A stretch of DNA of 64,000 bases, taken from positions 1,720,375 through 1,784,374 of the forward strand of contig JAKZAN010000002.1 in the NCBI GenBank assembly GCA_023053545.1, written 5' to 3'. The position numbers and the translations under genes are program-made. Positions 49,196-59,149 of this stretch are shown piece by piece (the first letter of the stretch is position 1; each line of letters begins with the position of its first letter). This stretch comes from Lepidurus packardi (lineage: Eukaryota; Arthropoda; Branchiopoda; Notostraca; Triopsidae). Below the pieces are notes generated by a model. It saw only the letters and a list, made by a program, of their open reading frames with translations. It did not search any database and had not been told where the DNA came from.

Positions 49196-50550
49196 CTAGA
49201 AAGGGTCGTTTTCTATTCGGTCTCGAATCCCGCCAGTGGTAACTTGATAAGGCGCTTGGGCAATAGGAAGGTGTGGCGCTTTGTACAATTTAGCCCAGCG
49301 TAGAGAATTCTGTAAGGATAAAATCAATCGCATCGAAGACGCAAAAGACCATAATTCGCCCAAAGCCGGTACCAAGGTTCCTTTTCCCTCTTCATTAAAC
49401 GTTGTGGTCATTTGATTCGTAATTACGATCTAAAGATAAAGAAATGTGTCATGAATATAGATAAAATAAAAAAAAATGAAATAAGAAATATAAAGTAATT
49501 ACAGCGAGATTGTACTTTTGGCAGAGCGAGTTTAGAGTGGCAGATAACTGAAAGAGTAATTTGGTTCTACTTTTCGCGTCTTCTAATTCGTGGCGAAAAT
49601 TGAATGCGATGCTATCGATGATAATCAATTTTATCTAAAGAAAAAGGAGTAGGAGTTGTTTACGCAAGTAGAAAACACCCCGGAGATAATTACGCAATTG
49701 CGGTTTGCTATAAAGCGGTCTAGCAAGTCAACAGCGTGTAGAAGTTGCTCGTAATCTCGGCAACGGTAACAATAGATGCCCTTCAGCATGGAGTCGATAG
49801 TTACATTTGTGACGCAAGCTGAATTTTTCGTCTGAAGCGCCAAATCCTGACAATACTCCACACAGGCTTCAGCCATGCCTTTTCAATTGTAGTATATTAG
49901 AAGTGCAATAATGTTATAATTAGTTTAAGTTTACTTTGGATTCTTGATAGCGAGAAATTGCCTTCGGCATCGATGAAAACGGCTTCACCTTGACATCCAC
50001 CGAGTTCTTTCGGTATTTGAACATCGACGCACAACTGGAAACTACAAAAGAACGTCGTTTACATCATTATCTTTTAATTTTCCACTTCTTTCACCATAAT
50101 TGAGTTTTGCCGACGCCGGCTTCGCCAGCAACTTCTGTAACTCTTCCGAGGGAGATACCACCGCCCAAGATCGTGTCTAATGCTTTGCAAAACGTTACAA
50201 TCACACACGAAGAATTTTCTTCTTCCTAAAACGCAACATACAGAAACGATAACGAAATATTGGATTACTACTTCTAACCAGGCAGCTGCTGACCTGCAGG
50301 AGCTTAAAACTGGACAATTCCTTGCGTTTTGGATAACGTCTTTAACCATTTGAGTTTCTTGGATCGATAATGAACTTTCTGAAAAGATTGCGTTAATTTA
50401 TTGTACACAAACTAGCGAAATTTATACCGTACTTTGACTGAGTTGAATTGTTTCCAAACTGTCTATTTGGGATGCGAAAATAAAACCATTTTGTAAAAGC
50501 TTCGATTTGACTTCTATAGAAAAGGGGAGATAACTTAATGTGCGCTCCAT
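49196..50550 (-). CDS. RAD51C: RAD51C recombination paralogue
   Basis: RAD51C is an ATPase of the RecA/RAD51 family, in the BCDX2 and CX3 complexes that support RAD51 filaments and Holliday-junction processing. Seven exons join in phase to 337 residues: 50550-50433, 50378-50272, 50225-50095, 50041-49935, 49878-49694, 49634-49503 and 49429-49196. Residues 1-~75 form the helical N-terminal domain. Walker A reads [10 protein letters not shown] (~105-115) and Walker [10 protein letters not shown] (~218-227). The subfamily signatures [50 protein letters not shown] and [17 protein letters not shown] match RAD51C rather than RAD51, RAD51B, RAD51D or XRCC2/3. The C-terminus is shorter than in human (376), lacking much of the tail with the nuclear signal. 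Confidence 0.94.
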
Positions 50551-50705
50551 TTATTAAAATAACTGAAAAATAGCACAACAATTTGCTGTTAGAGGCTAAT
50601 TGTTCGGAACTATACGTGAACGCACTTACAGCTCAGTTTAATTTTCACGCCAAAAGCAAGATCCAATGGGATGGCAGCGGCGGCTTGAACGACTAAACAA
50701 CAAAG
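50551..50705. promoter_or_regulatory. Shared 155-bp promoter of RAD51C and CHRAC1
   Basis: The two start codons are only 155 bp apart and point away from each other, so transcription start sites for both must lie within or very near this segment. No TATA box is evident. Confidence 0.6.
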
Positions 50706-51277
50706 ATGGCGTCTGGCGGCAGCAAAGGTTCGCCCCGTGAAGGTGTTAATTTGCCACTTGCCCGTGTTCGCACAATAATGAAAAGCTCGCCGGATACAGC
50801 TTCGATATCACAGGCTGCCTTGCAGGTTGTCGCTAAAGCCGCGGTAACTATATTTTCCTGTTTAAAACATCTCAATTCCACTTTGAAAAACGAAACAAAT
50901 GCAGATCACAATTCTCGATAGCGAACCGTGTATGGAATAACTGCAATTCGCTATGTTCGGCGTTGACGGTTCAGGACTTGGCGCTATGTTTGAATTAAAC
51001 CAATTTTTTTATTTCCGTAGGAGTTGTTTATTCAGCATTTATCCAGGGAAGTTCTCGAGGAAACTAAAGACAATAAACCAAAAGAACTCTCTTATAACGC
51101 CTTAGCGGATTTTATCCAAGCAGACAGCTCCTTAGAATTTCTACGGGGTAAAAGAAATACTCCCGAACGATTTAATAATGTGCCAATGATTTAAAATTAT
51201 TAGATATCGTTCCAAAGAAGATTAAGGTAAAGGATTACTACACTGTTATGAAAGACGCAGACCAAGAAGATTATTAG
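50706..51277 (+). CDS. CHRAC1: CHRAC1 histone-fold subunit of the CHRAC remodeller
   Basis: CHRAC1 pairs through its histone fold with POLE3 (CHRAC17) and helps the ACF1-ISWI chromatin-accessibility complex slide nucleosomes. Three exons (50706-50843, 51021-51147, 51204-51277) join in phase to 112 residues. The histone fold covers almost the whole protein: LPLARVRTIMKSSPDTASIS (family LPLSRIRVIMKSSPE), QVVAKAAELFIQHLSRE, ELSYNALADFIQADSS and DIVPKKIKVKDYY. The family's longer acidic C-terminal tail is reduced here to a short DADQEDY. It shares a promoter with RAD51C. Confidence 0.92.
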
Positions 51278-51503
51278 GATCATTGAGTTCATTGCCTTGT
51301 ACCACTTTCCATGCCTAATGAATGAATTTACCCTGTTCCGCAGTACATGATATTTGCCCTTAAGCTCTCTTTTGTTTGTTGCTTCATCTTCTATCTTGGA
51401 CTTTTCAAACTCTACTTAGGCCGTGACCTTTTCGGCTACCGCCCTTGAAATCCTTTCTGCCTTCTTATTTCAGGGGTTTTCTAGTACCCTGACATTCGAC
51501 AAC

Positions 51504-52054
51504 ATGTTGAGCTTGGAGTTTGTCCTCATCTGTGTTGTGCTCATCCGGTTCTCTTCAGCCATGCTAGGTAACTTAACTTGGTCTTGTAAGGAAAACAAGT
51601 AATCCTGTTGCATACGTGCCCCTTTTCACGTAAACTACCGTTATTTTGCAGATACCTCGATATCTTGCACGGACACAGACTGTCCTACAGGTTTGGAATG
51701 TGTTATTCCAATGTGTATGGCCGACCCTTGCTTCCCTATACAACCTATTTGCCTTCCGCTCGATGCCCTAGGTAACTCCTGGCTCAGAATTCGCAAGCGA
51801 ATAACCTTTTTGCGCTAACCTGCTAATCTCTTTCCACCCCAGAGACCTGGATCCTGGAGCAAGAGCATCACGTGATTGATCATCACCAAGTGACCCATCA
51901 CCTGGAAACCGTCAAAATAGATGAAAAGCCTGTGTGTACATCGAAAGTAGCGTTACATGATCACCAACATATGAATTTGCAAAGTGATGAACCCGCTCCG
52001 CAACGGTACATGTTATTCCTACCTAAGTCTAGTTCTGCTCCTACGTCTACGTGA
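51504..52054 (+). CDS. Small secreted cysteine-rich protein A (novel family)
   Basis: I recognise no named family. Three exons (51504-51567, 51652-51771, 51843-52054) join in phase to 131 residues. Exon 1 is a signal peptide (MLSLEFVLICVVLIRFSSAM). Exon 2 is a compact cysteine module, DTSISCTDTDCPTGLEC then VIPMCMADPCFPIQPICLP, spacing C-x4-C-x5-C-x4-C-x4-C-x6-C. Exon 3 is histidine-rich (HHVIDHHQVTHHLE) with one further cysteine and ends PKSSSAPTST. Both introns are phase 1, so the module is a symmetric exon that can be shuffled. Gene B, 280 bp downstream, has the same exon plan and a closely related module, so the pair arose by tandem duplication. A disulfide-stabilised extracellular role is likely; nothing more can be said. 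Confidence 0.75.
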
Positions 52055-52334
52055 CCTTCAAGTCCTGTTCCGTTTCCAACGAGGTCATGGATCATGAGGT
52101 CGAACCCAAGTTGCCCCATCTATACACTCCCCTCCCATTTCCACCCTTAATGTTTACCCTCCAACTCCCTTTTAGTTGTGTTCTTGACCGGTTAGCCCAT
52201 CCCCTTACCACCCCTTATACTTCCTTTGTATAAATATGTAGTATCGTCGAGAGCGAGTACTTAACCATTACACAAGTGTACGCTGCCAAAGCTAGTTTTA
52301 CTATTTGTCAAGACGAAAAAAGAATCTTATTATA

Positions 52335-53113
52335 ATGCTGATCCAACAGCCGTTTAGAACCTTTTGCCTAATGTCCATGTTGATGTGTTCCCTGTGTTCT
52401 TCTTCAGCAGCGCACATGACTGGTAACATTCTTTAGTAAAGGCTGCATCAGTCAACCCAACAACCAGTCCAATCCTTTTCAGTCCAACAACCAATTCAAC
52501 AGCCTGCTTCAAAGTTGCATTTCCTTTAGAAAAGAAGAACCCAGCGGTTCAAAGACGTTAGTTTTCTTGAATTCTTGCGCTTTCACTGAGCCGTGTCTTT
52601 CAAAAAAGGCGCCGCTAGTTCTTTTTCAGCCAATGAATGTTCTTTTAGCTTAACGGAATCAAACTGAACCCAAATTCGATGAAAAGTGCGTTGAAAAGCA
52701 AGGATATTGTAATCTTTGGGATGTTTGGCTTCTTAATGAGAGGACGTTTTGGGTTATTTCTAGCCCAGCCTTCAGAATTTCCCAATTTTAATGCGCCAAG
52801 TTATGTTTTTGAAGACACGAGCATTTCTTGCACGGATACGGATTGTCCTGACGGGATGGTGTGCATACGACCGACGTGCCTCAAGGATCCAACCCGGTTA
52901 ATCCAGCCCATTTGCGTGCCTGAAGCGACTGTAGGTAAGTGTCCCAAAACAAGTCCGAGTGTTCACCCCAAACCTCAAACCCTTATTTACAATGTAAACA
53001 ACTTGCTAAGGCCAAACTTTGTCCTAGAGGCCAGAACTGGCGTTCATCCCTACTATTGCCCGGATTGGTTGCATCGTCACCGTAATAAACGTCTTTTGAA
53101 ATCGATTCGGTGA
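52335..53113 (+). CDS. Small secreted cysteine-rich protein B (paralogue of A)
   Basis: Three exons (52335-52422, 52764-52934, 53028-53113) join in phase to 114 residues. Exon 1 encodes a signal peptide (MLIQQPFRTFCLMSML... ending SSSAAHMT). Exon 2 carries QPSEFPNFNAPSYVFE and then the shared module DTSISCTDTDCPDGMVC, IRPTCLKDPTRLIQPICVP. Compared with gene A it lacks the fifth module cysteine (DPT in place of DPC). Exon 3 (EARTGVHPYYCPDWLHRHRN...) is unrelated in sequence to exon 3 of A. Both introns are phase 1, as in A. The acceptor choice TCCTAG|AG for exon 3 was made by analogy with A; reading on without this intron also stays open to the same stop, which would insert about 31 residues. 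Confidence 0.72.
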
Positions 53114-53269
53114 CATTTGTATTTCCGTATTTATACACCTGAAGTACCCAATATCTTTATAAATTTTTTTCACTCTTCCTGCATACCAGGAACAGTCCAT
53201 TTCCATTGCCTTCCGACTGAATACAGTTCCTATTACAATATACACATTTAAATTACAACTAAAACTCTT

Positions 53270-56200
53270 CTAAAATTCTTTAGCATTTACTTTTAATGCA
53301 TCTTGAAAGCGTTCTTCGCCTTCTGCAACCAATTCTTGGTACCTGCGATACAATTTCAAGGCCGTACGTGCATCTTCCACTGAATCATGAGTAACGGATT
53401 GAATTTTCAGCCCTATAACCATAATTTTGCGATTAAAATCAATCAAATAAACAACAACAAATATTTTACCCAAGAAATGCCACGCAAGGAATCGTAAGGA
53501 AACCATTCGCTGATTAGGCAAATGGAATAACAGTACCGTGTCAATTACTTGACTTGATGGTACGACCAAATTAATCACCCTAATCCAAACAATTCAATTT
53601 GTAGCAAGTACAAAGTAAAAATTGATAAATTTTAATAAAATAAGAAAAATTATTCTAACGTCGTAAGATAATTAGTACAAATTCAATTTTACCTGAAATC
53701 GTTTTTCAAGCCATGTCCTACGAACTTCACTCCATTGTCCAATAAGAAACGCAGTTTCAGGTACGTGGATTTTAAAGTAGTCAAATGTTTGGACGAGGAA
53801 GTAATATCCAAGTCTCCTGGTTGGATTCCAGAGAATTGCGTCAGGTAATCGACAACCTGATCTTGTGTCGCAATATAATCATCAATAAATGGCAATCCTT
53901 CCAACTGTCCTTGTCTAGAACCAAAAATGTACAGAATACCCAGGCGAATATTACAATAAAATTCTTTCGGCTTGACTGCGTCAATTTTTAGCTAAAAGTA
54001 AGTTATTTTTCTTTGGCCAAAAAGGAAGAAAAAAGGACGAGCAGATAAAAAGAAGCAAGAAAATGCACCTGGAATATTCCCGGCTGGTCCAATGCGTTTC
54101 ATGAGCCCGTATCCTGTTCACAAAAGAAGCAAGCAAAGAAAAAAAAGGACACCTCAACAAAGCATTCGATCCACCCAAACTTTTACCCAATTATATAACC
54201 TGGCAATACTGTAAGAAAAAATTCCCACATTTTGTCCAAGTTGTGCATACCAAGGGAGTCTTTCTAGCCATTAGAATGTAGAATGCGATTAGAGGATAGG
54301 AAAAGTACGAGTTAAGCATTACAAGTAGCTTTTTAGAGAGATAGTGAACGTTCATAACGCTTCTAACCAGGCTTAAAACGTTCCAAACTTACCCTCGGAT
54401 AACCGTAATCCTAGCAACGGACATTTGCGAAGGTTTGATTGTTGACATTTTCCCGTCACTTCGTAATTCTGCTTCTTCTTGGTTTAAAGTCACGAATTCC
54501 GCGTCCATAGCGACTAAATCCCCTAAAAAGATGTAAAAAAAAGTCACGTTTACCAAGATGATTTGTTTTAAAACGTTCTGTAATTGTTACCTTTGCCTGG
54601 CATTTCATCTGTTGCTAAAGGTAAGAAGGAAATCCTTTGCTTGCCTACCGACTTCTGCGCTAAAGACTTATCTTCTTTGAATACATCCACAGTAATGGGA
54701 TTTGGCATCAATTCTGGTGCAAGTTTGCTCTTTTCAGGTGTCTTGGGCGGTTTTTCTTGTTTGCTGTACAAGAGAATGCACGGGAGTTTGTACTCGGCCT
54801 TAAACCATAACGCTTCTTGTTCGGTGATACCCGTCACACTATAAAGAACAGAAAAAACAGATAAGAAATTTGCTTCACATGTTTAAAACCCCTTCAAATA
54901 ACTTAACGTACAAAAATTAGCAAAAGTAAGCACTAAATTACCATAACCTAACAAAAGTAAAGGTTACATTTTCATGAAGTGACGAAATTAAGGGTAAATT
55001 AGCGAAAACTCGTCAGAAAGTAGTGAATATTTACCAAAAATCGTTTAAAATGATCCAATCCAATCCATTAGAAGCTTCACTCGTAGTTTGATCGGCCCCA
55101 ACATACGTACAGGCGACCAAATTGCGTTTTTCGACCTTCTTAGGGTCATCTGTCAAGCAAACCATGGCTGTTAAGCGATACTGGGCCCAATCTGCTAGTT
55201 CATTTTCATGCGAACGTTGGCATTCCATTTGTCCGTCCTTTAAACGCATGGCTAATGTCTGTGGCACCCAGGAAGGTCCTAGTTTCATGTCCCAAATCTT
55301 GGCTTCGCTGCTCAGAACTTCCAAAACGAGAAACCGAATCCAATAACATAACTCCAACTCTCAATGATTTCTTTCAGATTTTGGGTTCAAATTACCTGAA
55401 ATGGGACTATGCCAAAAGCGACAGTTAGGTCGAGCGCAGTTAGCTCCGTACCGACATGGTTTAATCCCAGATTTATTCTCAATTTCTGCGACTACGGGTA
55501 CTTTTTCGACTTGCACGGGTCCTAGTTCGTCATCAGTAAGTTCTAATGCTTGTAACTGGACCCTCCAGAAGTGGACATCTTGAGCGTTATCATTGCCGCA
55601 ATTTAAGACGAGTAACGGCGGTAAAGTCAAGGCACGACGCGACTGTAAGGTCGGCTGATACTTTTGGCACTTGTCGCACCATGCAGGCGTTGTAGTATCG
55701 CGACTCAAACTGCGCTTAAGTACATCCTCAAAGCTTATCAGAGATGGGCTTGAACCTACCGAAACAAATTTAAAAAATGTGTTTATAAAAAATTAGAAAT
55801 TTAATAAATCGATTCAAGATATTACACTGATTTTTTAAATTAAATAGTTTAGAGAAATTAAACATATTATGAAATATAATTCAAGGAATATATTAATAAA
55901 ATGAAGAAAAAGTACCTTCAGAATCCGGATACGCCAGATTAGTTACCAACAACGTAGACTCTTTAGAACTTTCAGTGTAGCAGCGAGTACAGCGATTTGT
56001 ATGCAACTGTTGCATTCCACACAGCTCTGTAATAACCGAACACGTGTTTCGACCCTTTTCACGTAATTCCACATCTTCTTTTAGATCTTTTTTTGCATCC
56101 TTGTCTTGTTTTCCTTCCATCTCTTCCTTATCTTCTTCTCTTTCCAGTGGAGGAATCTGAGGCTCTTTGTGGTCCAGAATTTCTTCCACAAATCCCACTG

Positions 56201-58647
56201 TCAGTCCATCAGGCTTCAAACCTCCCAATTCCACGTTTATTTGCTGCAACATGAACCGATTCCAACTCTACAAAAATAAAAAAAGACATGAAATAAGTAA
56301 AAGGAACGAATTAAATGATTAAATAATAAAAGAAATCAAAAACATTTTTTTAAAGTTTACTTGGATTAGTCTTGGTAGTTTTTCACGTTGTTTACTGTCC
56401 GACTGATCAGGTAGTAATAAGCCTAAGGCGGCGGGCTCAGATAAGGTGCGAACAGCTCGTAAGAAGTTGGCAGGTTGTGCAGGAAACGCTGATTGGCCCA
56501 AACTGAGCATATGGAACAAAAAGCCCAATTCGCAAGCCAAACAATACTCGCGAGAGCAGAGATGGGACATTAATGCTTTCCTCAATTCCGGAGTAAAGTA
56601 CAACAACTAAAAAAGACGAAACACTTATGAATCAACTTATTCTAAATGAATCTAGCTATTATTAATTCAGCCTATTTGTTCTTTTTTTTTTACATTTATT
56701 TATTTATACTTTTAGCTATTTTACCTGTAAGAGAGCATTGGAATATGAATTGGGTAACGTGTTATCCAAACCGCAATAGGTTGTATCGTTGTAAGCACCA
56801 AAATCTTCGTCTTCTAAACCGCCCTTAGCGTATCGTAGTTCTAAATAACGATAACGTCGAGGTACATTACTGTTCAGATTCTCATCAATTTTGGCAGGGC
56901 TGGATTCCGCGGTCTTACGCCCTCGCGGGATGCGCTTTTCTAACGAATAAGGCACCTAAAGCAGACACCAAAACATTAATTAATCTTTTTAAGAATTGAA
57001 TTTGCTCGTCTTTACTCGTTTTTCTAACCTGGTTTCGACGTCTTTTGCCGGGATTCGGCGCGTATCCTACAGTACCCACCATACGCATATTACGGAGTAT
57101 TTCGGGGTCTATTGGTAGGGCTTTACGGTAAGTTTTTCTGCAATACTGTTCTGGCCAATCGGACAAGAACGGTCCATTGGGGAAAGGCATAGGGACGGAA
57201 CTGAACGGAGTTACGTAATCTTCAAATGGGATGGATGGATGGCTGTCCACACGATCTGGGAATTCTGTGGCCCTATTGAAAGAAGCAGCCTTATTTTAGC
57301 CTTACGTTTAGATTAAAAATATCAATAAAAAATTTTCGGTTCTAAAATTCTTGGGTTTAAGGTACCTGGAAAATGAATTGAAACAGGGGTTGGTACTAGA
57401 TGTAAAGGTGTGCAAATAACCACCCTGGTCCCCTACTGCTAAGAACTGGCAAGATGAGGAGACATCCAAGGCAGTACACATGGCACCTTCCGTATTAACC
57501 TTAAAAAAAGAATTGGTCCGGAAAATTACAGAAATTTTAATAGACAATGGAGGTTTTTTTTTACTTGGTAGAGATTTAATGAAGGTGAGGACAATGCAGC
57601 AGTATCTAGGACTTGTAATTGTCCCATAGCTGATACTAGCGCCAAACGGGAGGAAAATGTGGGTAAAAATCGCAATAAAAAGGGTTCCGGAACCACCTGT
57701 AAAGGACTTACAGCCCTTAGCATGCGCAGATCGTAGACCATTAGGAATCTGTCCACAACTAAACCAGAATGCCTGTACAAAGTAGGTAAAAGAACAAGTT
57801 TTACAGATTTCAGATTGAAAAATGCTTGAAAAACTAACCGTTTTGAGAAACCGCACGTTACTAAAAGGTTGCCATGGACGTCAAAATCGGACAAGCTACC
57901 CGAATGAGCAACTAATCTGTGTTCTTCTCTTAGAGTTATAGGATCTCGGAGTTTAATAGTGCCCCCTGCGTCTCCTGCACAAAGAAATCTCGGATGAAGT
58001 CGTAAAATGGCACATCCTGATTCGCCAACATCGACCTACAATGAAATTGTACACTAATTGTTTGAAAATAGAACGCTCTTTGTTACTAAGCGAGTTTCTT
58101 TGGCGTTCATGAGATCAAATTCCACCATACTGGATTGCATACCGCCCAGGACTAACGTTGTGGGCGAAGTTTGCAAGAAGCATTGCATATCCTGCAAGGA
58201 AGATGATTTGTGCGTGAAAAGTGGAATACCACGTCGAGCTTGGCAGCGTAAAGAGCCTTGAGTGAGGGCCAGGAGCCCGGCATCGATTGAGAATAATTGT
58301 CGAATTTCCTGAGTCGCGTGAACATGGAAAGACGTGTATTTATGCAGATCAGATCGGTAGTACGATGTCACGTGACCCTATTTTTAAATAAAAATAATGG
58401 GATAAGAATCAATTCTTTCATAAGAAGTTGGTTATTTCCTTACCCCGTGATTGCCCATCCATAGTAACTCTTCATGGTTATCAAAGTGTAAGGCAGAAAC
58501 ACCGAAATTGTCACCTCCATCAACCAATATGGATTGTTTTTCACGAAATTCTCCTCCTTCGAAATGTTCTGGTGTTAGCGCGGACCCATGGCTGTCACTT
58601 GGGTAATAAGAATGTTGATCTGTCCCAAATTCTGGGAGATTTTCCAT
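53270..58647 (-). CDS. PAN2: PAN2 deadenylase catalytic subunit
   Basis: PAN2 with PAN3 shortens mRNA poly(A) tails before CCR4-NOT acts. Start ATG 58647 ([18 protein letters not shown]), stop 53270. I did not resolve every exon edge, but exons with family-specific sequence follow the full order. The WD40 propeller comes first ([57 protein letters not shown]). The PAN3-binding linker follows ([39 protein letters not shown]). Next is the inactive ubiquitin-hydrolase fold ([56 protein letters not shown]). The DEDDh exonuclease is last, with catalytic segments [19 protein letters not shown] (~54500), [12 protein letters not shown] (~53690) and [14 protein letters not shown] (~53370). A CCCH finger, [16 protein letters not shown], sits in the hydrolase-like domain near 55408-55456. 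The C-terminus is shorter than in human. It is divergent from ZMYND11. Confidence 0.95.
53905..54400 (-). other. Long intron of PAN2
   Basis: Between the exon ending [11 protein letters not shown] and the exon beginning near [14 protein letters not shown], about 480 bp carry no family sequence. Short frames inside it (for example 53981-54190) have no similarity to PAN2 and are ignored. Confidence 0.5.
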
Positions 58648-59149
58648 ATTATTTTTGCAAACTGATTTACAGTTTGCACACAGGTGGATTCGATGCGCGT
58701 TTTTTGTTTATCTTGAGCGTGTGATGGATTCCAAAATCATATAGCCGGTTTTGTTGCTTGCGAGGAGGCGTACCTTTACTACTGAGGCGGGACCAGTCCG
58801 TTCGTTTGCTTTCTGCATAACTATGAAATAAACTGCATTGCCGGATTTTCATTGGCTCAGAAAAAAGTTGAAAACCAATCAGAAAACGGAAAGCTCAGCC
58901 AGGCGCCTTCATGGTTATATAACAATGCCCTACCGTTTCTTATTCCTCATACGACGATACGTAGTAAGAACGCCTTAATGCCAGATGCTCGATTGCTAGC
59001 TCCGATGTCTGACATTCCCTCTATGTGCCGTTTTCCAAACTTGCTGGACACTTCTTATGGTCCACAGCAGCTGATACAACTAATATTTTTTCTTGAAAAT
59101 ATCTCTCTCCCTTCTGTTTACGCATGGACATAAATTAGTTCCTCCACAA
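58648..59149. promoter_or_regulatory. Shared upstream region of PAN2 and ZMYND11
   Basis: About 500 bp separates the divergent start codons. A splice-like TTAG just before the ZMYND11 start suggests a 5' untranslated exon of that gene lies here. No TATA box was recognised. Confidence 0.5.

Noticed and set aside
57308..57856. 182-codon minus-strand frame inside PAN2
   Set aside because: A run through two PAN2 exons in part and introns; only the [14 protein letters not shown] and SGGQ-like parts belong to PAN2, the rest is intronic.
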